A stretch of 64,000 nt of DNA from Ricinus communis (GCF_019578655.1 NC_063256.1:20312005-20376004), one strand, 5' to 3'; shown: positions 1 through 11,540, counted from the first letter of the stretch. Notes: a model not told the origin generated them from the letters alone. Numbers and translations are program-made.

Positions 1-2099
1 TGGAGGCAGCCGAAGTTTTTGGGCATTTTCGGCGAGCTCCAGCGAGCTATGGACGATTGGAGGGCATATCCCGACTCTCCTCAGCTCAAGCTTCGTAATG
101 GCACCGGTTTCGTGGCGATCGGGCTCCGTTTGCGAATCGATGGCCGAGATCGTTCTTAAATCTCTCGGGATGATCGGGGGTCAGATCGGAAAATTGAAAG
201 TGGGGATCGTCATCAGCGCGTCGTTTCGAGTCCGATGGTGAGTTCAGATCGTCGATCGGACTCCGGCGGCTGGAGGCCAGTCGACCGAGCGATCTAGCGT
301 CTCGGTAATTTTCTCTGGCCCGCTGATTTAAGAATTCTTTGATTCAATTTATGCTTATTGATTTGTGTTGAGTATTAGATGATATTTGTCGGACTGCCTG
401 CCGTAGTTGTGATTTTTGTGCTATGTGGTGGAGTCGGGAAATTAGTGAAGTCTTGAGGACCCGACTCCCGTTGTGTTAAATTGTTGGATATTTCTAGTGT
501 TTTTCTGGCAGGTACTGGACCCATTTTTATGGGGGGTAAATGTCCGTGTTGTAGGGGAGGTTCTACCGGATTTTCGGTAGAATTCTCCCGAATCGGGATT
601 CTTAGACAGTCAGTCCTAGGAGTCTAGACCTAGGATTAATGATCGATTGTTTCAGCGTTTTAATAAATTGTTTTCCGTGATTAGATAATCTGTTTGTTCG
701 GCTCGCTCCAACCGAGGCACCGGAGCAGAGTTAGAAGGTCGCCAAACTAGTGAGTTAAAGTCATATATCGCTAATGCACGTGTCATGCATAAAATTTGAT
801 TTTGCTATTGTGATTGTTCATTTGCAATTCCAATTATTCATTTAATTACTATTATATGCATGATGCTTAATATTGCATAATGACTCGGGATGAGGCTTTA
901 GTAGAACATGCCACCTGATGGGTCGCATCAGGACCGCATGCGCACCGGTAATGATCAAAGATAGGTAATAAGGTTATTATGGATTTGTTTGCCCTGATCG
1001 AGCATTGCTCTCTAGGCTGAGTTCAGTTGATTGCCGGAGTTAAGGTCCCTGATTGAGCTTGCTCTCTAGGCGCCGGCTTAGTTGGAAATCAAGTGTTCAG
1101 GCTGGAGGTAAGGTCCCTGATCGAGCTTGCTCTCTGGGCACCAGTCCTGTTGGAATGAGAGAGTTGAGATATAAGTGACCAGGCTGGAGGTAAGGTCCCT
1201 GATCGAGCTTGCTTTCCGAGTGCCAGTCCTGTTGGAATGAGAGAGTTGAGATATAAGTGACCAGGTTGGAGGTAAGGTCCCTGATCCAGCTTTGCTCTCT
1301 GGGCGCCAGTCCTGTTGGAATTAGAGAGTTGAGATATAAGTGACTAGACTGGAGGTGAGGTCCCTGATCGAGCTTGCTCTCTGGGCGCTAGTCCTGTTGG
1401 AATGAGAGAGTTGAAATATAAGTGACCAGACTGGAGGTAAGGTCCCTGATCGAGCTTTGCTCTCTAGGCACCAGTCCTGTTGAAATGAGAGAGTTGAGAT
1501 ATTAGAGTTAAGCTTAGTCGAGACATAAGTTTTGAAATTGATCGAGATGTTGAGTTGGGATTAGGGTTCTACTGAAGTACTTCGTCCCGTTGCGTGTGGA
1601 ATAATTTTTATTTAAGCATGGCATGACACATATATTTTAACATGACACGTATGGTTTGCGTGATTTATTAATTATTTTAAAATTAAATGAATGTGATATT
1701 GAGATGTTTGAAGCTGTTTTAGATATATGATTTTAGCTCCATTTATTTTGATTCGTGACTATTAGTCTTCTCGCGACTCTTACTCAGTAACCTGACTTCT
1801 TCATCATTGGGTGCTGTTTGGGTTGGTATGTCAAATTGTAAAAATCTTAGATTCTCCGCAGTAGTAATAGTAGAGGTATCAGTGATAATTTTCTGTAGTT
1901 TCGGGTCTCGCCTAATTCTTCTGACAGACCGATTCAATTGTATAAGATTTAATGTTAAGATAATTTGTGGCTTTAATAATATTAATTTGAGATGAGATTT
2001 GATTGAGTTAGTGACTGTCAGGCTTACTACGGGATTCGGTGGCCTTACGCCTACCCATTCCCTAGTGTCGGTCACGGGCCCACGGATGGGGTCGTGACA
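1..2099 (+). mobile_element. Family A LTR, copy 1 (cut by window start)
   Basis: Long terminal repeat of a Ty3/gypsy-type element. It matches 22790-24835 over its whole length and, inverted, 19269-21200. Shared landmarks in order are a GC-rich block, a tandem array, a conserved segment with TACTTCGTCCCGTTGC near 1575, and a terminus GGGGTCGTGACA. The right end is set at 2099 by analogy with copy 3, which ends in the same GTGACA. The left end lies outside the window, so no target duplication can be checked. No gag or pol of the same element follows; copia sequence starts at once. It is therefore a solo LTR or a truncated element. Confidence 0.75.
1100..1510 (+). repeat. ~82-bp tandem array inside family A LTR
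   Basis: Five imperfect units begin near 1100, 1183, 1264, 1348 and 1431. Each contains GGTAAGGTCCCTGATCGAGC, then a CTCTCTGGGCGCCAGTCC-like stretch and GAGAGTTGAGATATAAGTGA. The same array is present in both other family A LTRs (19800-20080 inverted, 23890-24200), so it is a family trait and not a local expansion. Confidence 0.85.
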
Positions 2100-3178
2100 C
2101 CTTCTAATTCCTTCATTTTCATGGCCTCTAACTCGCCTCTAAGTGTTTGAAGTTGTACTTGTTTAACTCGGTCAGCGCCTTTAAACACCGTTTGCAAAGT
2201 ATCTCACGCCTCTTTCGACGTTGTTGCACCGGCAATCTTCTCGAAACTCGACTTATCCACCGCTTGGAACAAGAGATAGAGAGCAATCTTGTCTTTCATA
2301 CATGTTTCTTTTAACGCCTTTAACTGATTTACTGACATGGTACCGATAGCTTCCGGTTCTGTATAGCCATTTTCGATTAATTCCCACACATCTTGTGCAC
2401 CGAGCAACGCACACATCTAAATACTCCAATTGTCATAGTTCGACTTGGTAAGTCGTGGCAGCGGCATCTGCCCCAGTGATGTACTCCCATAATTCATCTC
2501 GAGGCTTTGATACCAATTTGATAAAGCCGGGTATTTTTATTGGAGGAAGATAGTACACAAAGAACTCAATACTTTCTATTAAATCTTTTACTTTATTTTC
2601 TTCTATCTCTTTTTTTTGGCATTCTCACAGAATGCTACCTCAATTTATAGACTCTTAACATTAAGACAAACCCTTAAAATTCGTACCCAAAATTTAATTC
2701 TAAAACAACTGTTCTTAACTCTGACCTTCAGTTACTAAAACAGTCATAACTTATTATAGGAAACTCTAAATGACATGAAACCTTTATCATTAAAAACTAG
2801 ACTTAAATACCTTTAATTTGACAGGTCATACTCTTAGATTGAGCAACGTTTGCCCCTTTAACTTTGCTCATTAATTAGCTTGAAAAAAATGTTCATTGTG
2901 CAGTCCCGCCTTTAATGTCGGACTTCAATATCAAATTAAGTTTATTTATCAACATCTTAACCATAGGACTAAATTAGGATGTGTGAAACTTAGAAGTGCT
3001 ATAGGAGTTATATGCAATTGTAGAAACATACCAGCTAAACTGAACGAAAAGTGAAGCCATAATACCCACACTCTCAAAATCATTCTAGCAATTGAAATGC
3101 ATAATGTAAGACTAAGAACAAAAAGCAGAGTAATTTTTAAATAGTGAAAACCAAATATTAAAACAAAAAAAAATGGCA
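2100..3178 (-). mobile_element. Copia remnant: gag start, primer site, part of 5' LTR
   Basis: Read on the minus strand, the order is LTR-like AT-rich DNA (about 3178 to 2516), a primer-binding site complementary to initiator tRNA-Met (2503-2515, TGGTATCAAAGCC), then a gag fragment (2416-2204). The fragment encodes a UBN2-type copia gag stretch including VWELIENGYTEPEAIG and EKIAGATTSKEA. The rest of this element is missing: family A LTR sequence begins at 2099. It is a different element from the one at 3179-7979, which has its own primer site and target duplication. Confidence 0.65.
2204..2416 (-). pseudogene. Copia gag fragment (UBN2 type)
   Basis: Open for 70 codons. It shows the usual copia gag order: a conserved W (VWELIE), a Lys-rich CMKDKIALYLLFQAVD helix, and the ATTSKEA motif. 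The segment is truncated at both ends relative to a normal gag. In the intact family this protein forms the virus-like particle; here it cannot be functional. Confidence 0.7.
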
Positions 3179-3437
3179 AATAGAAAATGCAGAAACAGAA
3201 TTTGACAGTGCAGCTTGATTGGCTTGCAAAGAAACTTCATTCAGTATATATAGCAAAGAATACAAACCACTTATCAAAAAAATAAGGAATAAATACCAGA
3301 TATACATGGCTGATTTTGTGCTACAAACTAGGACCAACTAACAACTACAGGTGCGAGAAATGTTGTTGAAGACTTGCAATAATTTTGAACACTTTAAATA
3401 GAGAGATCTCAGCAGCAGTCATGTGACTGCTTTAACT
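3179..3437 (-). repeat. Copia 3' LTR
   Basis: About 259 bp. Its match to 7720-7979 runs from AAATAGAAAATGCAG at the left to GCTTTAACT at the right. In element orientation it reads AGTTAAAG...CTATTT, not the usual TG...CA. The end of the RNase H reading frame runs into this LTR (stop at 3419-3421). Confidence 0.9.
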
Positions 3438-3670
3438 CTCCCTCTCAAATGAAGGGGCGAATCAACCATGCCGAGTTTGTCACGCAAGAACTGAAATCGA
3501 GAATTTGTCAATGCCTTCGTAAGACAATCAGCTATCTGATCGTGTGATGGAACATACCGAATTTCCAGATCTTTTCTCAAGACCATGTCCCTAACACAAT
3601 GAACGTCTATATTAATATGCTTTGTTCGTGCATGGTGCACAGGATTGGATGCAAGAGCAGCAGCACTCAA
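3419..3670 (-). pseudogene. Copia RNase H C-terminus, running into the LTR
   Basis: Contains HINIDVHCVRDMVLRK and IRYVPSHDQIADCLTKAL, the C-terminal RNase H motifs of copia elements. It ends with a stop inside the 3' LTR (3419-3437), so the last few codons are LTR-encoded. Confidence 0.85.
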
Positions 3671-3715
3671 GTTATCAACCCATACGATTGGTTTAGATGG
3701 CTGAAGAAATGAAAA

Positions 3716-4965
3716 TTATTTGAGAAATGAAATGATCCAAGACATCTCTACAGCAAGATTCGCTAAGGCCTTGTATTCAGATTCAGTGCTTGACCTGGAT
3801 ACAACATGTTGTTTCTTAGAAGACCATGAAATCAAGGTGTCACCAAAATAAACACAATAGCCTGCAACAGAACGGTGATCATCTAGGCAACTTGCCCAAT
3901 CAGCATCAGAGAATCCACTTAAGCTAAGTCTATCATTGTATTTAATATGTAGCCCAACCAAAACAGTTCCACTTAGATAACAAAGAACTCTTTTAACTGC
4001 TTGCTAATGAATCAAAAGTTGGTTACTGAAGAAATTGGCTTAACTTGTTGACAACATATGCTATGTCTGGTCGAGTGTGTGTGAGATACTGAAGGGCTCC
4101 TAAGATTTTTCTATAAGAAGTTGGATTCCTCATGACTTCTCCCTCTTCTTTAGACAAACTTTTCCCAGTAGCAAGTGGTGTTGAGCAAGCTTTCACATTT
4201 CCCATCTCAGCTTTCTATAACAATTCTTGAATGTACCTTGATTGTGTGAGATACATTCCTATCTCATCTCTTAGACTTCAATACCAAGGAAATGATGTAG
4301 AGACCATGTCTTTTAGAGCAAAGACCTTATTTAGCTTGTGAATAAAGGCTTGTGCAAGTTCTTTGTCATTTCCTGTAATCAAAATGTTGTCAACATAAAC
4401 AAGAAGAAATACGACTTTGTTGTGAGACCTGAAGAAGAAGAGAGATGTATCACATTTGCAATGACTAAAACCCCAATCTACTAATGCATTTTTTAGCCTG
4501 TCAAACCAAGCTCGTGGAGCTTGTTTGAGCCCATAAATGGCCTTGTCAACCTTACACACATAATTTGGTTTTACAATATCAATGAAGCCTTCTGGTTGCA
4601 CCATATACACGTCCTCAGTCAGCAACCCATTAAGAAAAGCATTATTTATATCTAGTTGGCGAACTTCCCATCCTTTTAAGACAGCAAGAGGCAACACAAT
4701 TCTTATTATTGTAGGCTTGATGACAAGGCTGAATGTCTCAGAGAAATCAACTCCAGGAGTTTGATGGAAGCCTTTTGCTACCAATCTCGCCTTATAGCGA
4801 TCAATGCTTCCACTTGGGCTGTATTTTAACTTGAAAACCCATTTACTTCCTACCAATGAATGCTTAGAAGATGGAAGGACTAAGCACCATGTTTTATTCT
4901 GAAAAAAAGCTTGATACTCGGCGTGCATTGCCTTTTTCCAATTAGTATTCCGTAGTGCGGTTGAC
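3716..4965 (-). pseudogene. Copia reverse transcriptase and start of RNase H
   Basis: Conserved RT blocks are WKKAMHAEYQAF, KWVFKLKYSPSGSIDRYKAR, LVAKGFHQTPGVDFSETFS, QLDINNAFLNG (first catalytic Asp) and IYGLKQAPRAWFDRL. The catalytic YVDD box reads YVDN: the last Asp codon is AAC (minus strand, 4388-4386). The frame ends at 4278 and resumes at 4205 (SYRKILGALQYLTHTRPDIAY) and 3961 (GFSDADWASC, the first RNase H motif). It belongs to the polyprotein of the 3179-7979 element. Confidence 0.9.
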
Positions 4966-5319
4966 ACACTGAGAGGCTCCATTGTGTTGAGATCATCAAC
5001 AACTTCGGCAAGACTAGTGAATGGCAGTTTTGGCTTGAAAATGCCACTTTTTCCTCTTGTCACCATTGGGTGTTCATTTGACCAAGTTGTTCCACTATTT
5101 TCCTGTCTCTCATTTTCAATGGAATTTTCAAGTTGAACAGGAGCATCAATTCTAGAATCTGTGGCAGCATCAACTTCCATTGGCTCTCTTGGTGAATTTG
5201 AAGTAGAGCTTTCCGAACTTGGTGATACTATTGGAGAAGTCTGGTGATGATCTATACTAGAGGAAGCTGCATCATTACTTATATCATTTGACATTGTATG
5301 CCATGAAGGTGGTGAAGAA

Positions 5320-6061
5320 ATGAGAACAGGAGAATGCATATTTTTGGTATTAAGAAAACCATTAGCAAAAGGAAATTCTTTTTCATTAAAGATTACATGC
5401 CTTGAAATATAAATTTTTTCAGTAGAGTTGAGACATTTATATCCTTTGAATAATTCATTATATATTAGAAACACACATTTGGTGGAATGAAATTGAAATT
5501 TATGGTTTTGATATGGTCTAAGACATGGAAAACAACTATAACCAAAAATTTTCAAAATTGAGTAGTTTGGAACCTTGTTAAACAGCTTTTGTATTGGTGA
5601 AATGTCATGAAGAACATGAGTTGGTAATCTGTTGATCAGACAAACAACACTTTCGAAAGCTTGCCACCAGTATCTTAATGGTATTTTAGCTTGAGCTAAA
5701 AGGGTTAAGCCCATTTCAACAATATGCCTGTGTTTTCTTTCTGCTCTACCATTTTGAACCGAAGTATATGGACATGTGTGTTTGAAAATAATTCCTAATT
5801 TTTGAACTATTTATGTGAAAGGTAAGTACTCGGTTCCACAATCATAGTAAAGTTGTTTTATCTTGGTTCCAAACTGATTTTCAACAAGTTTTTTAAAATG
5901 ATTAAAGCTTGTACAACATCACTTTTAATTTTAAGAGGATAAATCCAAGTAAAACGACTGAAATCATCAATAAAATGTATGTAAAACCGATACCCAGATG
6001 TTGAAAGTAATAGTGCTGGTCCCCAAAGGTCAGTATGAATTAAATCAAGAATATTTTTTGC
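5320..6061 (-). pseudogene. Copia integrase core and C-terminal region (broken)
   Basis: Between 6061 and 5716 the integrase core can be followed only by changing frame past stops. From 5714 the frame opens with MGLTLLAQAKIPLRYWWQAF and continues through INRLPTHVLHDISPIQKL and the conserved FGYSCFPCLRPYQNHKF segment, typical of the copia integrase C-terminal half. The same frame then runs through a Ser/Pro-rich linker into RT. Confidence 0.8.
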
Positions 6062-6652
6062 TTAAGAATGAGAATTTTTAAAAGGTAAGGCATGTGATTT
6101 TCCAAACTGACAAGCATCACAAAAGTTGACATTATTAATGGTAGAATCAGGACTACATTCTTTTAGAACTTGAAATAAAACTCTTTTGGATGGGTGACCT
6201 AACTTCCTATGCCACTCATCCTCATTTGAAGGACTTAATGAATTCAAATAAGACTCTGACTTTGATAAATTGGATGAAAAAGAAATGACTATAAAATTTA
6301 TTTTTGGACGAGTAGACTTAATTGAGGAAGGAGCAGCTTCAATCTTGTATAAACCATCTTCAAGCTTCCCTTTAAGCATCACCTGCCCTGTCAGCTTGTC
6401 CTTCACAAAATAACTAGAAGAGTCAAATATGGTGTTCACTTTGTTATCAGTCACCAACTGAGATACACTTAGCAGATTTTTAGTAATTTTAGGAACACAC
6501 AACACATTATTAAGAGACAAATCATTCCATTTTATAGTCAATTTAGTGTTACCTATATGACTAATGCCAAGTTTGCTTCCATCACCAACAACAAGAGAGT
6601 TCTTACCATTATAATGCTGCTTGTGCTGCAAATTTTGTGGGTTGTTGGTCAT
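6062..6652 (-). pseudogene. Copia protease C-terminus plus GAG-pre-integrase domain
   Basis: The open stretch includes the post-active-site protease region (SLVVGDGSKLGISHIGNT, then NVLCVPKITKNLLSVSQL) and the integrase zinc-binding part (WHRKLGHPSKRVL, then FCDACQFGKSH), which provides the H-H-C-C residues. The upstream Asp of the protease active site lies in the disrupted stretch before 6652. Confidence 0.85.
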
Positions 6653-6689
6653 ATGGTGGCTTGCTCCAGTATCTGCATACTACGATGGA

Positions 6690-7662
6690 TCTTCAACTGT
6701 TTCAGAAGTAGCCATCAGGGCATTTGATTGCTGATTTGATGAGTTTCCCAAGAAATTACGATGAAACCTGTTCCAGCAGATGGAGGCAGTGTGCCCTCCT
6801 TTATCACAAAGCTGGCACAAGATTTTATTTCCATTGCTTCTGCCTCCTCTTCCATGAAATCTGCCTTTGTGCCTTTGTAATTCGATCAATTTTGTCCTCT
6901 GCCATTATTGGAATTAAATGACCTGTTGTTGGTGTTGCTAGCCGCAAAGTGAGCAATGGCATGATTCAAGTTAATATCCTCTCTTTGATAGGTATTAAGC
7001 TGTTCTAGTTGACTTTCATATGTTAACAGGTTCGTTTGCAGCTCAATCCAAGATACTGACTCTTTGTCAGTAAGAAGAATAACAATTAGAGTGTATTCTG
7101 TATCAAGACCACTCAAAATTTGAATAATCATTTCAGATAAAGATATTGGATTACCTGCTAAAGCAAGGTTGTCAGCAATGGCTTCCATGGTTGTTAAGTA
7201 TTCCTCCATCTTCATTCCTCCTTTCCTTGTTTTCTGTAATTCAGCTTTGTAGTAGACAATTCCTGCCCTTGTATGCGCACCTGATAATTCTTTTGTTGCA
7301 TCCTATAACTCCTTTGATGTTGATCTTGGCATTAGTTGAGAAGCTATATCTAAACTCATGGTGCTGTACAGCCATCCTAAGAGCAATTGATCATTTGAAA
7401 GCCACTCTTCATACTCTGGATTTGGTATTTTAACTGTACTCCCTGGTGTTATTCTTGGCATAAATTCTGGAGCGTATAACTTGGTGCCAAGGGCATAGCC
7501 ATCTAGTTTGTGGCCTCTGATGATTGGCATGATCATTGTTTCCCATATGAGATAATTTGTGCGATCAAGTTTGATTGCGTTGTATTGAGTGGGTAAGCTT
7601 CTGTTTTGCAGGCTGGATAAAATATTTGGCTCACTTGAGCTTGGAATCCTAGGAGTAGTCAT
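6690..7662 (-). pseudogene. Copia gag with CCHC zinc knuckle (frameshifted)
   Basis: The likely start is the ATG at 7662, whose product opens MTTPRIPSSSEPN. The reading continues through WLYSTMSLDIASQLM, where the first frame stops near 7303. A second piece (7215-6886, opening MKMEEYLTTMEAIADNLALA) carries the middle of gag. A third (6889-6680) holds the knuckle CQLCDKGGHTASIC, a correct CX2CX4HX4C spacing that binds RNA in intact elements. The pieces lie in different frames, so no single protein can be made without frame changes. Confidence 0.85.
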
Positions 7663-7719
7663 GGTTGATTTTTTTTTTTTGGTTAAGAAAATATTGCCTA
7701 GAAAGAGGCTTTGATACCA

Positions 7720-7979
7720 AAATAGAAAATGCAGAAACAGAATTTGACAATACAGCTTGATTGGCTTGCACATAAACTTCATTTAGTATATTTAGCAAAG
7801 AATACAAATCACTTACCAGAAAAATAAGGAATAAATGCCAAATATACATGGCTGATTTTGTGCTACAAACTAGGACCAACTAACGACTACAGGTGCAAGA
7901 AATGCTCCTGAAGACTTGTAATAATATTGAACACTTCAAATAGAGAGATTTCAGCAGCAGTCATGTTACTGCTTTAACT
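7720..7979 (-). repeat. Copia 5' LTR
   Basis: Partner of 3179-3437, with about 92% identity by eye. The inner end is fixed by the adjacent primer-binding site and the outer end by the ATGGC duplication. Confidence 0.9.
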
Positions 7980-7984
7980 ATGGC

Positions 7985-9426
7985 TTTGATAGATCAAGCT
8001 TCTCGGTGTCTGAATATATGTTTGCGTTCTAAACTTTTATTAATAATCATGACATAATATACAAATTTAAGATTTTCATTAGCAGGTGTCTCAAAACTTT
8101 AAAAATTTGATCAATTTGTACTTAATCACTGTGATTATTACAAATGGATACAAGACCCTAACAGAAACTAATAAAATATAACAAAGCCTAAGGAAATGTT
8201 GCAAATTAACCAGTATTTTCAAGTTGAGGTTCAAGCACTACAATTTTTTTTCCTTAAAAAGAAAGAAAGAAAGGTAAACGGGCATGCTGCATGCATACTA
8301 AGCAATTCAAAATATCCACTTTTAACATCTACTTAATTACAAGCACAGCCTTGACTGTAAGAATCTCACTTAACGAGTCTCCCAACATCAACAAACTTAG
8401 GGGACGGTCAGATGTACAAAAGAACCCAGTTCAGATTCAAATAGGAATTTAAAAATCAATGATAGAGAAGTCTAGCTCATAAAGAAGCAAATTTGCAACT
8501 CTCTTAGTTGTAGGAGTTCTCCATTCAGGCATTGGGCTCAGCTGGTTGTTAACTTACACAGTTTCAACTAAAGATGAAAGTTACTAAAAAAGAAAATGAA
8601 AGTTTTTGTTGCTCTTCATGATTCAAAGATAAAGACAGAAAATAGAATACACAAATACTACTACCATAGTAATTATTAGTATGAGTAGAACTACAATATT
8701 TAATGCACTAAAACAAACTTTTCATGATGAAAAGAACACATTTATATATTCAAAAAAATTTTAAATTCTTTGTGCATTATGAAGCAAATCTCATTATTCA
8801 CATGCATAAAGCATATCTTGTCATCTCATGCTGCTTGCTCACATTGCACAAAATGCAGAATCAAACGAATAAGTCTTCCTATAAATAACCCTGTCAAAAA
8901 TAAAGGCTATCAATTTATGCTCTTAATGAGGAGTCTCCTGGATATAAGCGTGTTAAAAAGTTTCACCTCAAATTTATCTACTTTTTAACTTTTCGAAATG
9001 AATAACAAATACCAGCTGAGTGTTTAAGTTTTTAATTAACTGCTCTCTCTTCTTTTCCCCCTTTTTTCAATATCTATTACCATAGTTTGTCTTGAGTTAC
9101 CACTTAAGTCTAGTAAGATGAACAACACAGGGCCATTTCCAATACTTCTGACCATGGTAACTGCAGATTAGACCTTTTGATACTCCTCTCGTGAGGCTCT
9201 AGTGATGCATAGCTTTGTGATGGGATTCACATACGTCACTGCAACATGAGTATATAGCGTACTGAATGATGATGAAACACAGAAAACAACTAAAACACTA
9301 CAAAGAGCACTAAAAAATCCTTGGAATGAAGCAAGTGATGAAGCCAAAAAACACTCCCCATTATTTACCAGAATACTATCTTTAATTGCTTTTGAGACAT
9401 TAAATTGAGTGATTATGATGGGACCG
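7985..9426. other. Gene-free AT-rich stretch
   Basis: I see no coding region, RNA gene or retrotransposon hallmark. The short open frames lack family motifs and plausible codon structure. Confidence 0.5.
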
Positions 9427-9479
9427 TCCGCGATAACAGGATGGAGAATTAATACATCAGTTTGAGCAATAAATAAATT
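9427..9479 (+). repeat. ~50-bp direct repeat, left copy
   Basis: Shares an almost identical core, GGAGAATTAATACATCAGTT followed by TGAGCAAT, with 10584-10635. Only a few differences lie at the edges. Confidence 0.85.
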
Positions 9480-9489
9480 AGTAAAACAA

Positions 9490-10156
9490 GGGTTTTTCTT
9501 AATTTAGTATCCTTGAAAAGGAAATTTCTCACTTTAGGGTGGAAATATATGAAATTATCAATTTAAGGTTGTTTTGAAAAAAAATAATACCAATTTAGAA
9601 TAGTGGTCAATATAAAAAAAAGAAGGAATCTAGTCGTGTCCACCTATAGAACTAGTCCTACAAGCGGACAAACTTTTTTTTTTTTAATGTGTGCAAGTAT
9701 ATATAGATGCAGGTGTGGTGTAGCTGTGCAGTGTGGAGTGTTATATGTATGTAGCTATGCAGTGTGTGTATGTTAAATGTTAGTGATAAAGAAGAATAGT
9801 GTTCCAACTAGTGTGCATGCATGCAACACTAGCTAAACACTTTATTTAACTTTTAATTTTTTTTTAAATAGAAGTTAATGTTTAACCGGTGAAGTCTCTT
9901 CTTATAACTTACTCCATCTGCCACTTGAATTGGTGGATATGCTTGTTTTTTAAAAATAGTAGATTGCATTATCCTCTAGTTGGACTGGCGAACACAGGCA
10001 ATCCACTACTCCAACTAGCATATAATGTCCAAGTGTTCAAAATTTCACCCTAAATTAAAAATTACTTTTCAAACTACCATAGGAACAAAATTTTCTTAAT
10101 TTTTATCTTAAATTGAGAATTTTTTTTTCTAAATCCCCTAATTAAAGAAAAAGCCC
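9490..10156. mobile_element. MITE-like inverted-repeat element (candidate)
   Basis: The left end GGGTTTTTCTTAATTTAG and the reverse complement of the right end, GGGCTTTTTCTTTAATTAG, are similar. The following ~100 bp on each side can also be aligned loosely in inverted orientation (TTTCTCACTTTAGGGTGG against TTCTCAATTTAAGAT). It is 667 bp with no coding potential. No clear target duplication was found, so the family is open. Confidence 0.4.
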
Positions 10157-10583
10157 AAAAAAATAAGCATCTCTTTATCCAACACTAACTATTAAATCTC
10201 AGCATAGGAAGCATGGTGTAGCCATTCTGTATGTAAAAAGATCCACCAGAGAAATTAGGAATACATTTCTGTTTATGCAATTTAAACTACAAGTAAGTTG
10301 AATTAAACAAAGTTGGGGGCAGACAACTTTGGCCCGACCCAGTAAACTAAACGGTACGATATAACAAATAGCTAAATGGGTTTGAATTCGGCATAAATAT
10401 ACTCGGATCATATCAGGTCAACGTGTTTATGACATGCCAAAAATCAAAAGCAGATTTCAACAGGTTAACCCACCTAATACGCTGCAGTTTAGACGACAGA
10501 TTCTTAGTCTTCATCCTTAGAAACACAAATGTCAGAGGATAAAAAATTTTATTTGAACAACAAAGATGTCCAAAAGAACTAAA

Positions 10584-10635
10584 CCGATTAACAGGTTGGA
10601 GAATTAATACATCAGTTTGAGCAATGAATAAATAA
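10584..10635 (+). repeat. ~50-bp direct repeat, right copy
   Basis: Partner of 9427-9479. The two copies bracket about 1.1 kb that includes the MITE-like element. Confidence 0.85.
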
Positions 10636-11540
10636 ATAAAATTTGGCCCTTTTACCTTATTATGTTCGAAAAACTGGAAATAATTATAGTTCAAAAGAAG
10701 CAACAAAGGCATATGATAAAAATAAATAAACAATTAGAAACCTAGTAAGATGTTTACCAATATAGTAAAAGAACATATCAAAGTGTCAAATCATATATTA
10801 AACCAGACAAGACTCTAGATGAAAATTGAAGGAAATGAAAATATGTTAGCATCATGAATCATATCAAACATAAAATAAAGATATAAAAAGTACATTAATC
10901 TCAAGAATTCGAAGCAGCTTCATAACAGCAAAACAAGAACCGCAGTAAATTAAAGTTGCTGGCTACAGACCCCTAAAACAATTAATTTATAGTTAATACT
11001 AATACAAACTAAGACCGAATTAATACAGTGCTAAGCAGAATCTCTTTCACAAAACCCATTAATGTAGAACAAGAATAAAAAAGAATCAGAATTTTTTTTC
11101 AAAATTAAGCAAAATCCCACCTCCAAAATCAAAAACCGAACTCAAAGACTAGGAGAAGTAACCAAGAACAGCAGCAACAAGAAGAGAAGAAGGCCAAGGG
11201 TTAATTACAGAACTTATCAAAACAAAATAGTAATAATGAAGAGAGAAAAAGAAAAAAAAAAAGAACACCCGTCCGACTAATAACTGGGTAATCAACCAAG
11301 TTATGGTGCTATTAAAAATTTAATTTAATATAGAAAATATATGGAGGAAGTTAAATGGGCCGGGACAGGCCCAAATAGGAAACGATAATAAAGGCCTATT
11401 TTTGGTTGACCTCTAGTCCACCGACGATGATGGAATTGAGAAAACGTGTTATCTGTTCATAAGCGCAAAAAAGTCATACAGACCTTAGCTCCGTTTGAAT
11501 AGTTTCTCTCTGTTTTTTTTTTCTTAACAAAATGAAAATC
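10636..11540. other. Intergenic; possible minus-strand untranslated exon
   Basis: No protein-coding gene was recognised. Read on the minus strand, 11220-11090 is pyrimidine-rich (TTCTTCTCTTCTTGTTGCTG) like a plant 5'UTR, and a 19-codon open frame starts near 10926. This is weak: it could be a non-coding transcript or nothing. Confidence 0.25.

Larger units (their letters stand above)
3174..7984 (-). mobile_element. Full-length decayed Ty1/copia retrotransposon with target duplication
   Basis: The element spans 3179-7979 and is flanked by the 5-bp duplication ATGGC (3174-3178 and 7980-7984). LTRs are 3179-3437 and 7720-7979. The primer-binding site TGGTATCAAAGCC (minus strand, 7707-7719) touches the LTR at 7720. 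A purine tract (minus strand, about 3450-3438) abuts the other LTR. Minus-strand coding order is gag, zinc knuckle, protease, integrase, RT, RNase H, which is the copia order. The gag N-terminus and overall style resemble the Ale/Retrofit lineage, which is an inference. The two LTRs differ at roughly 21 of 259 positions by eye, so the insertion is not recent. Frameshifts and stops interrupt the polyprotein. Confidence 0.93.

Noticed and set aside
1743..2075. 110-codon minus-strand frame at the end of family A LTR copy 1
   Set aside because: Lies in the LTR terminus; the matching frame in copy 3 is different and shorter.
8770..8988. Cys/His-containing 72-codon frame
   Set aside because: Superficially like a small Cys-rich peptide, but no signal peptide, no regular spacing and no gene context.
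10926..11220. Minus-strand 5'UTR-like exon with a 19-codon frame
   Set aside because: Pyrimidine-rich leader style only; no downstream coding exon could be found, so not called as a gene.
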